Shown here piece by piece: positions 32,264-43,415 of a stretch of 64,000 nt of DNA. Source of the DNA: Trichuris trichiura (Eukaryota; Nematoda; Enoplea; Trichinellida; Trichuridae); assembly GCA_037903355.1 (NCBI GenBank), contig JBAJFE010000042.1, positions 3,236,001 through 3,300,000 on the forward strand, given 5' to 3'. A program made the translations under genes and the position numbers. Each line of letters opens with the position of its first letter. Within the stretch, counting starts at the first letter, position 1. Below the pieces are notes generated by a model. It saw only the letters and a program-made list of their open reading frames with translations, had not been told where the DNA came from and did no database searches.

Positions 32264-34094
32264 GACTCATAACTAAGTCAGCATGCTCACCCGAATCTAT
32301 GGCCGCCTTCCGCAACGTATATGCGCAAATGGTCAGCGAGCATGTAGCGCCAAAGATCTGGACCGTCATTTGGTAGTCACAAAGCGGTTGAGAGGATCCT
32401 GGCTCTTTCCACACAAAACGTAGAGCCGATCTGTCAGGTGGTTGCACCATTACTTGATGGAACATCTTAACGATGTCACTACTAACCGCGACAGGATACA
32501 AACGAAACCTAAGGAGGACTGAGGTCATGTTCGCGGTCAGATCAGGTCCTTTCAATAACGCTGAGTTAAGTGACACTCCCTTGAACTTTGCGGCTGCATC
32601 AAAAACTATCCGTAGTTTTGATGGCTTATTTGGACTGATCACGGGATGATGCGGCAACCACCACGTGCGGCCTAACGGTCCTGCATTAACTTCATCGGGC
32701 GATAACTTCCGCGGGTGACCTGCTGCTATATACTCTTGCATTGCAGCAACATACTTCGCACAAAACTCTGCGTCGGAATTGAGACGACGTTCCAGCGATG
32801 CGAACCTCCTCACGGCTGCAACGCGGTTAACAGGCAGCCCTGGCTGGTCGCGTGCCCAAAGAAGCCCTGATTGATACCGCTGACCGTTGAAGCGTGTCGT
32901 TTCTTTAAGAATCCGCCAAGCTCGTTTTTCCTCCAAGCTGATGGGCTTATCGTGATTAGCGGGGGGACACATGAGTTCACAAGAGAAGAACCTATCCAAA
33001 AGTTGGTCGGTCGCTGGCGATTCCCAAGCGTCGTTTGTTGCCAAACGATAACAGTGCGGTTCTTTCGGCAGTCCCTGTCCATACGGTAACGGCCCAACAA
33101 CTGTCCAGCCGAAAGGCGTTAGTATTGCGCGAAGACTCCGCTGATTGCGTCGGTCTGATTTTGAGTCGAGTATGGCGTGTGCGGCCGGGTAGTCCATTCC
33201 GATTAGCAAAGTAACGTCTGTCGTCCCACTTGTATCGACAGTGATAGAACGGAGAAACGAGTAGTGCCGCATCGCGGTTCCTGTACCCTCAATCTGGTTC
33301 GGCAGCTGTAATTTCGGGACAGCATATGCATCTTCTATGTCCTCGGTGTAGAGACCATCCGTCGATTTAATTCGGAATGATACTCGACGGAAGCTTAGTG
33401 CTCGCTGCTGGTCGTGGAACGTAGTGAAGCGGCATGACTCCCGTGCTCCCTTCAACCTGAGGGCAATTGCCACGTCCATGTGGATCATGCTAACTTCGCT
33501 CCCACTATCGAGAAGAGCACGCGTACGATAGCACCGCCCGTCGGGCGCGACGAGCATTAGCGGGACGATTGGCAGCAAGCAATGGATCGTCTTCTCGTCA
33601 CAGACAGCACCCGTAAAGGGCTCGTTCTGCTCGCCGCGCGTGGTTTCTGACGGCTCCTTCATGTGAAACAAACGTGGCGCGCCGTGTAGCATAGGGTGGT
33701 GTGCTGCTCGGCAGCCGGTTTCTGAGCAACGACTGCGACTGTTGCAACGTTTAGCTGTGTGTCCCGGTTGTAGACAGCGGTAACAGCAACCCTTGATTCT
33801 GACTACTTCAGCACGTCTGTCCATTTGCATGCGGATAAACGTAGGGCAGGAGGGGAGCAAATGGGCTCCACCGCACAAAGGACAGGCAATAGCGCTGGTG
33901 TCTGGCAATGTGGCTGAGGCCACTATTCGAGGTCTTCTTTTTTTATCGTGCAAGGTACGCTGAAGGCCACGAGGCGGGTCGTCTGACTCGTCGGTGATTA
34001 CGTCAGCTGCTTCCCGTCTTTCGCTAACCAGTCGGACAAATACTGGAGACTTGGGAACCTGGGCCTGATGCTTCTTGTGACGAATTGACCCCAT
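32264..34094 (-). pseudogene. pol: BEL/Pao zinc knuckles, protease and RT 5' part
   Basis: A continuous frame from 34094. Cys/His-rich knuckles come first (CPLCGGAHLLPSC, CCYRCLQPGHTAKRC, CSETGCRAAHHPM), then a retropepsin-like aspartic protease with RALLDSGSEVSMIHMD. The BEL/Pao reverse transcriptase follows, with GRTWWLPHHPVISP, KLRIVFDAAAKFKGVSLNSA and AVSSDIVKMFHQVMVQPPDR. It ends at MSQVV, where the Merlin begins; the remaining residues up to 32097 are Merlin-encoded read-through. The link to gag upstream requires a frameshift at about 34090. Confidence 0.92.
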
Positions 34095-34246
34095 TCATCC
34101 CTCAGCTGTCTCGGCATCTTTTTGACGACAGTATTCACGTTAGTGGATGAACAAATCTCTACTTCATGTCCGCCGAGGGACAGGACTGATACGATGCTCT
34201 GTAGTTCGTCCGAAAACGCGCGAAGACCATCATAATCGAAATCGTG

Positions 34247-35118
34247 TCATGGGCGCAAGGCAGCGACAGACTTCAGGCAGGCGCGAACCAGTCGCTGGGG
34301 ATCACCATAGCGGCGCTGGAGTACCTCCAGTGCTTGCGTGTATTGCCGGGGTTCATAAAGGTACTTAGCCATCGCTTTGCGTACTTGCGGAGCGAGGAGT
34401 TCCCGCAAAATGCATAGGCGGTCCGCGTCAGAATTCAGGACGCTGTGCACCGATTGATGAAAAGCCGATGAAAACATAGGCCATTCCATTGGGTCGCCAG
34501 CAAAACGGGGTATTTCGAGCTTCGGCAGACGACTTCGCAAATCGAGGTTGTTCCAGTGCGGACAAACGGATGAGCAGTGGCCGACACAATTTGGTCGCTC
34601 ATAGTGACAGTTCGGCGGCGATGAAGGCTTGCCCGGACATTTATCATCGTCCACGTTTTCCCTGACAGGCAGCGACAAATCTGCCTGAACCGGTCCCGCT
34701 CCGCCAAAAGACGCGAGCTCGGAAACGTCGGCCGGCCCGTCACGAGTCCCCTTTGCGATTTCTTTGAAACTAGGTACGCGAGGCTTACCTTCTACGTCAC
34801 CTTCGTCAGGCACATTGTGGTCGGCAACACTACTGCTCCTCTGAAGCAAACTTGGTTCGTTAGGACCGAGTGGTCGATTCTGGGCGATCGACGAAGACAC
34901 TTCGAGCCGCAGGGTTTCCAGGCTTGAGCTTATCCGCGCAGCTAAACGATCGGCAATGGTTTCGGCAATACCTGTCGCTAACTCAATGACGCTAGCCCGT
35001 CGAGTAAATCAGTCAGGGAACGTGAAGACAAGCGACTACTGGACCTCGGCTCCTGGTGGTCGGACGCTGACATCAACCGCCGACTGGGCGTGGTCCCAGA
35101 TCGCGTAGGCCGTGGCAT
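34247..35118 (-). pseudogene. gag: BEL/Pao gag
   Basis: The start is taken at the ATG whose first base is 35118, directly after the 5' LTR and primer site. A frameshift near 35000 separates that opening from the longer frame (ELATGIAETIADRLAARISS onward). The C-terminal half contains LPKLEIPRFAGDPMEWPMFS and LRELLAPQVRKAMAKYL, the DUF1759-type gag region of BEL/Pao elements. A TGA interrupts it after VAALRP at 34247, and the same frame carries on beyond as HDFDYDGLRAFSDELQSI. Confidence 0.85.
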
Positions 35119-35177
35119 ACCGATACGTGTGGCCAAGTAGATACCTCAACCGATACAAGCTCAATCAGTCAAATGAC

Positions 35178-35195
35178 TCCCGGCTCGAGGCACCA
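35178..35195 (-). promoter_or_regulatory. BEL/Pao primer-binding site
   Basis: On the element strand, three bases after the 5' LTR, it reads TGGTGCCTCGAGCCGGGA. It begins TGG as expected for pairing with the CCA end of a tRNA. It resembles the 3' end of animal tRNA-Tyr (GGCTCGA..GACCA type) at most positions, but the primer tRNA is not certain. Confidence 0.7.
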
Positions 35196-35198
35196 ATT

Positions 35199-35512
35199 TG
35201 TTGCCGGGAGAAATTTGAGGAAGTGCGCTGGTTCGGGAATCTTGGCAACAAAGGATGTAAGGCGCGCAAACAGTGGCGCCGGGCATCGACGAGTAGATAC
35301 TGATTTTACTTAGCAATCAAACGAGCACGAGCGAAAGATAAAACCGATCGATCTCGACCAGAGCAAACGACTGAATGAGAACGAATGAGTGTCCACCCGC
35401 GCAATGCAGAGTGCTACCTCGCCAGAGGGCACGAATCAGTAAGTTGGCTACCTGTCAACCGGTGGGGGGCCCCATGCGTGAGCGCGTCGTCGTCAGTGCC
35501 TAATTGGCAACA
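35199..35512 (-). repeat. BEL/Pao 5' LTR
   Basis: 314 bp, nearly identical to 27235-27548. It is bounded by TGTTGCC and GGCAACA and followed outside by the CCAGT duplication. Confidence 0.95.
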
Positions 35513-36059
35513 CCAGTCTTTCGTTCCTTGAGTATCGACTGCACCCAGCGTTCTATTAAAACCATTTTGCTTTTGTGTTACCTACCCCAGCCGCGCGCTC
35601 ACGCGCACCGTTGTCCTTCAAAGGCCGTATCAGCATTAAGAAAACAAGGACGGAGGATAATAAGATGTAATAGAATAAGACTTGAAAACGATTGACCTTT
35701 TAACGTTGTTTCCGAATTTTAGCCACCGTATACTATGGCGTATAAGAATACCCGCTACCTACGTAATGGGTGATGATTAGCCCAGTTACAGTGAGGCTGA
35801 TTGCTCAATTCTAAGGCAATTCTGATTAGTCAGTTTCCTGTCAATGCTAATCGTCCGTTCAATTGAAACTGTCGTGCCTCAACTTCAGCGAAAAAATTCA
35901 TCAGCTGCCCATTAGCGCGTGCTGTACAGCACTACATAGGCTATAAGAAGCGAACTGTACTGAATATGTTTATTCGACGCATATTACAACTGCTGCACGT
36001 AAAACACAGGTGAATAGATTGTAGAAATGGATAAATATGGTGCATGAAGAGAAGAACGT

Positions 36060-37402
36060 TAATAGCAGAAGAGACAAATCAGTAAAGCTAGGCATAGTCT
36101 TCGTCGTTGTCTTCCAGTCCATCGTCTTCTGTATCGTTCAACGGGGTTGAGATAGAGCACCTTCAAAAAAGCTTCATAACAGTTTCTGTCTTCACCTTGT
36201 TCCATGCCGTTATTGTGAGGAAATTGAGCGATGGGGCTCACATTCGTCCGCCGGCTGTGTAGCTCTTCTGCCTATTCACATTCCTTTCTTTCCACTCTTC
36301 TCGCATGTAGTCTTTAAAGGGTTTATTAACGCAGACGTCCAGCGGCTGAGGAACTAATGTAAGCCCACCAGGAATTACGGCTGCTTCTATTTTATATTTC
36401 TTTAAATGTGATTTTATTGCTTCAGCTACGTGACTTCAGAATGAGTCCCACACCAGTAAGCTTCTGTTGTTACCATGCTCAGGCCTTTTTCTCCAGATGT
36501 TGTCAATCCTCAATTTCACACCCTGTTCGTCCATGCAGCCGTTCTCATGAAAGTGGACAAAGGCGCCAGAAGGAAAATCCTCCTTTGGCGTCCTTTTCCT
36601 CTTAAATGTGACCATGGGCTTCAACTTCATTCCATTAGCCAGTCAGGACAACACCACCGTGAAATGAGTTCTTTCATGTCCAGTGCTCTTCACTAGAATA
36701 GACCTCGTGCCTTTACTGTCTACTGTTCTATTGCCAATCATATCGAAAAATATTGGCGTTTCATCCATATTACCGATGTTGCCCAATAAAAACTCATTTT
36801 TCCTTCTCAGATTACTGACATGCCTGGAAATACAATTTCATGAGATAGAGTACAGTTTCATTTCTTCTACAAAATACAGCTTCGACTTTTGCTTATTTCG
36901 GGATGGCACGCTACGCCTCTTCAAAAAAGAGACGTGTAAACTTACCGCCGGAAGTCACGCAGCTTATCCTCCAAATCCACAGGCATTTTCTGCGCAGTTT
37001 TCGTCCTCCGTCTCAGGACGAGGTCCTTCTTTTTCATGAAACGGCTGCACCATCCATGCGTTGCAGTAAAGCCGTACGATAAGTGTGAATTGCAGCGCGC
37101 CCAGTTCATCGCTTTATCTTGCATGTCTGTTCCTGTGACGATACGGCCGCTCTGTCGCTGTTCTCAGACCCATTCTGCCAAACCGTTCTCCAGTTCCGGC
37201 CGCGAGGCGGTGCCTGAGAGCGTCTTGCGCGTTGTTTCATTGGCATCTTCTTCAGAGCCTCTTCCTGTTTTCTCCAATCTATCACCATCTTCCGGGTAAC
37301 GCCATCATTTCTGGCCGCCTGTGCATTGTTGCTTTCTTTTGCCATCTTGACGACTTCCAACTTGAATCCGGCTGTACGGCTTTTCCTTTTCATCGCTCGC
37401 AT
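36060..37402 (-). pseudogene. Tigger transposase, left arm copy
   Basis: It opens near 37393 with MKRKSRTAGFKLEVVKMAKE, a brinker-type helix-turn-helix, then loses frame near 37220 and resumes as MQDKAMNWARCNSHLSYGFT (the CENP-B-like second DNA-binding region). After an intron-like gap the DDE part contains LKPMVTFKRKRTPKEDFPSG, HENGCMDEQGVKLRIDN and LLVWDSF followed by TGA. The catalytic block in this arm is open where the right arm is frameshifted. The C-terminal end is broken near 36240. Confidence 0.85.
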
Positions 37403-38617
37403 GCAGAATGCAATAAGTAAAATTGAAAAATTCTTTCGTTAAAGAGACTTATTCTTCCTTAGTCACATGGTTTTTTCAGTTGCTACTGAGAGAGCGATAC
37501 AAAGCGACACGCGATACGCCGGAACAAAGTTAGACGAAACTGATTGAAACAAGTGTGTTCAAACTGTCCCAGTACGTCACTGAGACTGACGAATCAAAGA
37601 AGCACAGTGGTCCGGAGAAACAACTTCATCCCACTTCAAATGCCAGCACCTACGTAGCACTGCCTTCTTCGTTTCACAAACACGAAGCGAATGGAGACGC
37701 AAACTGTTCAACATTTCGGCGAAAGAACGACACACTCCATCCTCACTGGTTATTATTAGCTAACATGTCACGCTACTCTTGTCTGTCTGATGCAGCAAAG
37801 GATGGGAAATCACAGCTCCTTGTAGTTTAATGATAACACGGCGTGACCTCTATCGATGATACCTGTAAGCTCAATCGATGACGGCTTCACGCTCAGTCGG
37901 TGGGTGCTCCTGCAGCTGCAGGTATGCGCAATGGCTCTTGAAGTTTTATGATAACGTTGCGTGACCTCTATGCAGGATGACTAAAAGCTCGGTTCTCAGC
38001 GGGCGCACAGTTCTCTTGGATTCAGCTAACAGTTATCATCGATATAGGTCACGCAACGTTATCATCAAGCTTCAACAGCCATTGCGCAAACTTACAAGTG
38101 AAGGAGCACCCACCGACTGAGCGTGAAGCCGTGATCGATTGAGCTTACAGATATCATCGATAGAGGTCACGCCGTGTTATCATTAAACTTCAAGGAGCTG
38201 TGATTTCCCATCCTTTGCTGCATCAGACAGACAAGAGTAGCGTGACATGTTAGCTAATAATAATCAGTGAGGATGCAGTGTGTCGTTCTTTCGCCGAACT
38301 GTTGAACAGTTTGCGTCTCCATTCGCTTTGTGTTTGTGAAAAATTAGGCAGTGCTACCTGGGTGCTGGCACTTTGAAGTGGGATGAAGTTGCTTCTCCGG
38401 ACGACTGTGCTTCTTTGATTCGTCAGTCTCAGTGACGTACTGGGACAGTTTGAACACACTTGTTTTAATCAGTTTCGTCTAAATTTGTCTCCGCGTATCG
38501 CGCGTCGCTTTGTATCACTCTCTCAGTAGCAACTGAAAAACCATGTGACTAAGGAAGAATAAGTTTCCTTAACGAAAGAATTTTTCAGTTTTACTTCTTG
38601 CATTCTGAACGCGAGCA

Positions 38618-39929
38618 ATGAAAAGGAAAAGCTATACAGCCGCATTCAAGTTGGAAGTCGTCAAGGTGGCAAAAGAAAGCAACAATGCACAGGCGGCCAG
38701 GAAGTATGGCGTTGCCCGGAAGATGGTGATAGATTGGAGGAAACAGGAAGAGGCTCTGAAGAAGATGCCAAAGAAACAACGCGCAAGACGGTCAGGCACC
38801 GCCTCGTGGCCGGAACTGGAGAACGCTTTGGCAGAATGGGTCCGAGAACAGCGACAGAGCGGCCATATCGTCACAGGAACAGACATGCAAGATAAAGCGA
38901 TGAACTGGGCGCGCTACAATCCACACTTATCATACGGCTTTACTGCAACGCATGGATGGTGCAGCCGTTTTATGAAAAGGAAGGACCTCGTCCTGAGACG
39001 GAGGACGAAAACTGCGCAGAAAATGCCTGTGGATTTGGAGGATAAGCTGCGTGACTTCCGGCGGTAAGTTTACACGTCTCTTTTTTGAAGAGGCGTAGCG
39101 TGCCATCCCGAAATAAGCAAAAGTCGAAGCTGTATTTTGTAGAAGAAATGAAACTGTACTCTATCTCATGAAATTGTATTTCCAGGCATGTCAGTAATCT
39201 GAGAAGGAAAAATGAGTTTTTATTGGGCAACATCGGTAATATGGATGAAACGCCAATATTTTTCGATATGATTGGCAATAGAACAGTAGACAGTAAAGGC
39301 ACGAGGTCTATTCTGGTGAAGAGCACTGGACATGAAAGAACTCATTTCACGGTGGTGTTGTCCTGACTGGCTAATGGAATGAAGTTGAAGCCCATGGTCA
39401 CATTTAGAGGAAAAGGACGCCAAAGGAGGATTTTCCTTCTGGCGCCTTTGTCCACTTTCATGAGAACGGCTGCATGGACGAACAGGGTGTGAAATTGAGG
39501 ATTGACAACATCTGGAGAAAAAGGCCTGGGCATGGTAACAACAGAAGCTTACTGGTGTGGGACTCATTCTGAAGTCACGTAGCTGAAGCAATAAAATCAC
39601 ATTTAAAGAAATATAAAATAGAAGCAGCCGTAATTCCTGGTGGGCTTACATTAGTTCCTCAGCCGCTGGACGTCGGCGTTAATAAACCCTTTAAAGACTA
39701 CATTCGAGAAGAGTGGAAAGAATGGATGGCGAACGGACCGAAAACGTACACTGCCAGCGGACGAATGCGAGCACCATCGCTCACTTTGCTGTGCCAGTTC
39801 GTAATAAAGACATGGAGCAAAGTGAAGACGGAAACCGTCGTGAAGTCTTTCCGAAAGTGCTCCATCTCCACCCCGTTGGACGACACAGAAGACGATGGAC
39901 TGCCAGACAGTGACGAAGACTATTCTTAG
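38618..39929 (+). pseudogene. Tigger transposase, right arm copy, two exons
   Basis: Exon 1 (38618-39063) is fully open: a brinker-type helix-turn-helix (YTAAFKLEVVKVAKESNNAQ) and a CENP-B-type DNA-binding region (MNWARYNPHLSYGFTATHGW). An intron is predicted at 39064-39185 with donor GTAAGT and acceptor TTTCCAG. Exon 2 begins HVSNLRRKNEFLLGNIGNMD and then ETPIFFDM, with the first catalytic Asp in NMDET. It loses frame near 39405 by a one-base deletion relative to the left arm, carries the shared TGA after WDSF, and resumes with PLDVGVNKPFKDYIREEWKE. It ends in an acidic tail PDSDEDYS with stop at 39927-39929. Confidence 0.88.
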
Positions 39930-40291
39930 CTTAACCCCTTTGTCACTGGAATTAATGTTTTCCGTGTCATGTACCATGTTTGTCCTCTTCTACAATCTAT
40001 TCATTCGTGTTTTACATGCAACAGTTGTAGTAGAAGTCGAATAAACCTATTCAACACAATTCATTCCTCGTAGCCTACGCAATGCTGTACAACACGCGCT
40101 GATCGGCAGCTGATGAATTTTTGAGTTGAAGTTGAGGCAAGACAGTTTCAATTGAATGTCTGATTAGCATTCACGGAAAACGGACCAATCAGATGTGATC
40201 TAGACTTGAGCAATGAGCGTCTTCGTTGCAGGGCCAATCATTACCACCCTTCGCTAACGCAGGGGAAGTTCTTATACGCGGTAATATACGG

Positions 40292-40689
40292 TAAATAGAA
40301 TTGTGGAACAAAAACTTGGTATTTTTCAGTCGTGTAAATCTACAATCTGTTCTCATGTAACGCAATGATCGGCTGCTAACTCAATTTATTTTCGAGCCAA
40401 CAGAGCCGGCTGGCAATTACGAATATGGAAAAATAAGTTCATAGGAACTATTTCCCTGTCGCTACGCGGTACTGCGTCCACACCATTTAAGAAACTAGTT
40501 TCTGCTGGTCAGTCGTTTTCCTTGATCAAACGGATTTCACTGCCCTCATTAAGCTATTCAAAGCTTGCGGAGACTGACATCGCACTGTAGGCGCCCGGAA
40601 CATGCGTGTAAACTTGCATTACCTGCTTTTCTATTGCCTGCTGTAAATCTCTTCCATTAATCAAAATTTTTCCGTGATCCGAACTACCC
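40292..40689. other. unassigned stretch
   Basis: No recognised gene. Part near 40490-40540 weakly resembles a segment inside the Tigger MITE at 19316-20048. Confidence 0.35.
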
Positions 40690-40725
40690 CCAGCCCGACG
40701 CGTTCGAATTAGGGAGGTTTTACTG
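40690..40725. mobile_element. Tigger-type terminal fragment
   Basis: The sequence TTCGAATTAGGGAGGTTTTA followed by CTG and TA is, reversed, CAGTAAAACCTCCCTAATTC, a Tigger terminus. The opposite end could not be placed. Confidence 0.55.
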
Positions 40726-41177
40726 TATTGTGTTTTTTAGATGAATACACGAGCGTTGGTAGGAGAGTGAGCTCAGAGAATAGGATTGACACTAGAATGA
40801 AGCCGAATGCTCGGACAGGTCAGCCTCTAGTGCTTCCAATAAATGCAGTCTCTTGCACATCTCAGAAGTTTCTTTTTGAATGGGGCTCTTAATATTGCGT
40901 GGCTATTTTCACAATGGTACCACAGAAATTCGACTCGTGAAATTTATTTTGCGAAGCCTTAGGGAAGCTCTGTTCTCCAATTTTTACGGGTCGAATTTTC
41001 GTAATGCCGTTCTGTATTTTCACCCGTTCCTTAAAAAGATGTTCATTCTGAATGCAATGTACAGCAATTTGCGGTGCGGAAGGTTTAATGGGCACTCGCA
41101 AATCAGTGAATTATTGATAAGGAAGCATAAGATGCGACTAGCTTGTCTTTGTCTAGCAATACGGAATTGCTCTGGGC
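40726..41177. other. unassigned stretch
   Basis: Overlapping open frames occur on both strands around 40880-41275 without a recognisable domain. Confidence 0.35.
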
Positions 41178-41643
41178 CAGTGTTTTTCAAGGCAAGGGTC
41201 GTTTTAGCGCTCCCTGTAAACGTTTCCGAGCTTTTGGGTTCCCTAATGCTGATTGGCCGATTGCGAGGGCGCTGATTAGCTGGAAGAGAGGACGGCGGGT
41301 AGCCGGGACATCATAGTACAGGTGCTGCACAAAGTTATTTGGAGAAAGCTTTCCCCACATAGTGTGTGGAGCACTTACATTCTCACCTCCGAGCCGTCTC
41401 CCTTCCTTTCTGCTCTCAGAATTGCAGAGCGCAATAGCATGCAACTTTTTCCTAATCCGTACGTACATTACCTGACCTGTATACTCCACCTTCCTATGCG
41501 CTTCAACACAATGGATTGCCCAGGTGGGACATAAGCCCCTCACAGCTCAAAAGTGTCTCCTGAAGGCTCCCTTGGCGATTTGGTCCCCCTGGATTTCAAA
41601 AAGGTCCCCCGGTTAGGCACATGCCCCACCATGTGAATCATTG
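41178..41643. mobile_element. hAT family A short deletion copy
   Basis: The left end CAGTGTTTTTCAAGG is followed by ACGTTTCCGAGC.TTTGGG and CTGATTGGCC blocks shared with 9616 and 43416. The right end GTGAATCATTG follows CATGCCCCACC. The transposase fragment is deleted. The flanks do not match, so the target duplication has eroded or the right boundary is imprecise. Confidence 0.65.
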
Positions 41644-43079
41644 TTATAAGCTGACGGCTGCGCTTACCTGACAGCAGAGGAGAGCAATTTTTGTGATAAA
41701 AAAGCTGAGCAGACTTATAACAACTAAATATGCCTACTTTTAATGTTTACTTCGATTTGCACATGCAGAAACGGCAAGAACCGCTTTTATTTGTTATGCA
41801 AGCAGCGAACTGCGTAATAATAAAGTGAGTGGGCAGGTGTGAGAGCAACCGCGGATGCAGAGGTTTTACTGCGTTTTGTTTGTTTTCTTTCCTTTGTTTC
41901 TTTTCTTAATTTCCTGTACTTTTGGTGTTACTCTATTTTTGTTTCTGTTTCTCCTCCCTTTAGTCTCTCCTTCCATTTTCTTTTTATTCTAATTTTATTC
42001 CCGTGTTCGCAGTTTCCAGGGACTTCGTCCTTTGAAGTAATTAGAGGGCCCAATGGACTACAATAGCTGGTTTCAGCTAATATTCTTTCGCTGAACACTG
42101 GAACAGAGGCTTCTTGAAAGCTTTGCATAATAAAATTTTCACTGGCTGAATTTCCGTAATTATATTCTGCACGTTCCGACTTTCATCCAAGCTTTGATGA
42201 GACCTTTTTCATTGTCGTCTGAGGAGTCCAGAAAAAATTCTGAAATGTTTCTGACAAGCGAACCGATATTTGGCCTTTTGTGAGCGTGCTACTTTTAGAG
42301 AATGAGTCTAATAACATGTAGTAATTTCACAAATAAAGAAAACATGTTGACGGCTGTAGTTAATCCATCAGATAAAACCTTCCTGAAATCAGGAGCTGCA
42401 ACAGTCGCAGAACGCTGCAATACACGATAAGTAAATGATTTTTTCATGAAGTGTTGTTGTCAATTAATAAACGCCGCAATATAGATGGCCATCAAAGATA
42501 CGTTCTTATTATAAAATTGCGAAACCTTGTGAAAAGGGCGTTTCTTAACTTAAGTAGAATTGTCTGTGTTCTATGCAGTCCATGGAAGGTTAAGCATTAA
42601 CAGAAACTCCGGATACCTATTCATTTTCTTTAATTACGGTTTAAAGCACTACATCTGGCCCTGCTAACTTTTTTGGCAGCGAGATTGACAACTCTGCTCA
42701 CGCAAATTGTACTGTTTTTAACGGAGCAATAAAATGAATTTCATGCGGTGCAAGAAAGACATACATGAGCTAAAATAAGCTAAGCAAAAGCTAACATAAG
42801 CTAAAAGCGATTTAATGAGAATTCAGCCCCGCTGTGATCTAATTACCCCACGCTGGCAGTATAATCAGCTTGGCACAGTGACAATCCGGTGAAGTAGGTG
42901 GCCGGCATGCAGTTTCTGCTAGTTACCGTGAGCCACTTAGCCTAGGGCAGTCAATGAAACTACACCAGTCTCATAGGTAATGCAGTGGTTCAGTAAGTCA
43001 GCAGCGATGTGGAAATTCTGCATGTAATTTTTTGAGTCCCGGAATGTTCTTAAACGCGGAGTGCTTTATAACAGCCATG
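41644..43079. other. low-complexity and unassigned stretch
   Basis: It contains a pyrimidine-rich tract at about 41875-42000 and a short repeated AGCTAA.ATAAGCTAA array near 42766-42808. The frame at 41839-42066 is a translation of the pyrimidine tract and is not accepted as a gene. Confidence 0.45.
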
Positions 43080-43245
43080 TGTTTCATGTTTTGGTAGATC
43101 TAAGGCTTTTCATATTTTTTCTGTTTTATAGTATCTGTCATCAGGTGAAACAATTGCTCTAGCAACAAAAGGACGAGTGATTATTAGGAAAACTTCAGAA
43201 ACAATACACTCAGCTTTTATTCAGGTGCTTTCGGAACGCTCTAGT
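43080..43245. repeat. half copy of foldback family
   Basis: AACAATTGCTCTAGCAACAA, GTGATTATTAGGAAAA and ACACTCAGCTTTTATTCAG match one arm and the loop of the palindrome at 5202-5473. The second arm is missing. Confidence 0.6.
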
Positions 43246-43415
43246 TCCTGTAGGAGCAGGGCTTCTTGCGATGATATACGACATATATAAGTCTTTTATC
43301 GGAAGGATATTCTAGTTAACTTCGTGTAGACCGTACAAAACAGCAATGGTGGTACGACAGCAATACCATCAATTCGGCGACCCAAACCATTCCTGCGACA
43401 GCCGTTTATACAGAC

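Larger units (their letters stand above)
27235..35512 (-). mobile_element. BEL/Pao LTR retrotransposon with complete ends
   Basis: Two 314-bp LTRs at 27235-27548 and 35199-35512 bracket gag and pol on the minus strand. The outer flanks are a perfect 5-bp duplication CCAGT (27230-27234 and 35513-35517). The LTR tips form the inverted repeat TGTTGCCA...TGGCAACA. The order is gag, zinc knuckles, aspartic protease, reverse transcriptase, RNase H and integrase, as expected for BEL/Pao. It is 8,278 bp long, of which 2,106 bp are a later Merlin insertion plus its target duplication; without that it is about 6.2 kb. A premature stop and frameshifts in gag, a frameshift near the RNase H, and the insertion make it inactive. 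The two LTRs differ at a modest number of sites, so the insertion is old but not ancient. Confidence 0.95.
35726..40291. mobile_element. palindromic Tigger/pogo element, 4.57 kb
   Basis: Two Tigger copies lie head to head as a giant inverted repeat: the left arm runs from 35726 to about 37980 and the right arm from about 38040 to 40291, with a unique centre of some 60 bp. The outer ends carry the pogo terminus (CCGTATACTATGGCGTATAA on the left; CCGTATATTACCGCGTATAA reversed on the right), flanked by CA and TA. No inner terminus of that type is visible, so the palindrome appears to have moved or arisen as a single unit. Each arm holds a complete but differently damaged transposase gene. Confidence 0.9.

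Noticed and set aside
36683..37039. 118-codon plus-strand frame also present on the minus strand at 38970-39326
   Set aside because: It is antisense to the Tigger transposase in both arms of the palindrome; the sense strand has the motifs.
41839..42066. 75-codon hydrophobic frame that could pass for a membrane protein
   Set aside because: It is the translation of a pyrimidine-rich tract; the hydrophobicity follows from TTT/CTT codons, and no homology or start context supports it.
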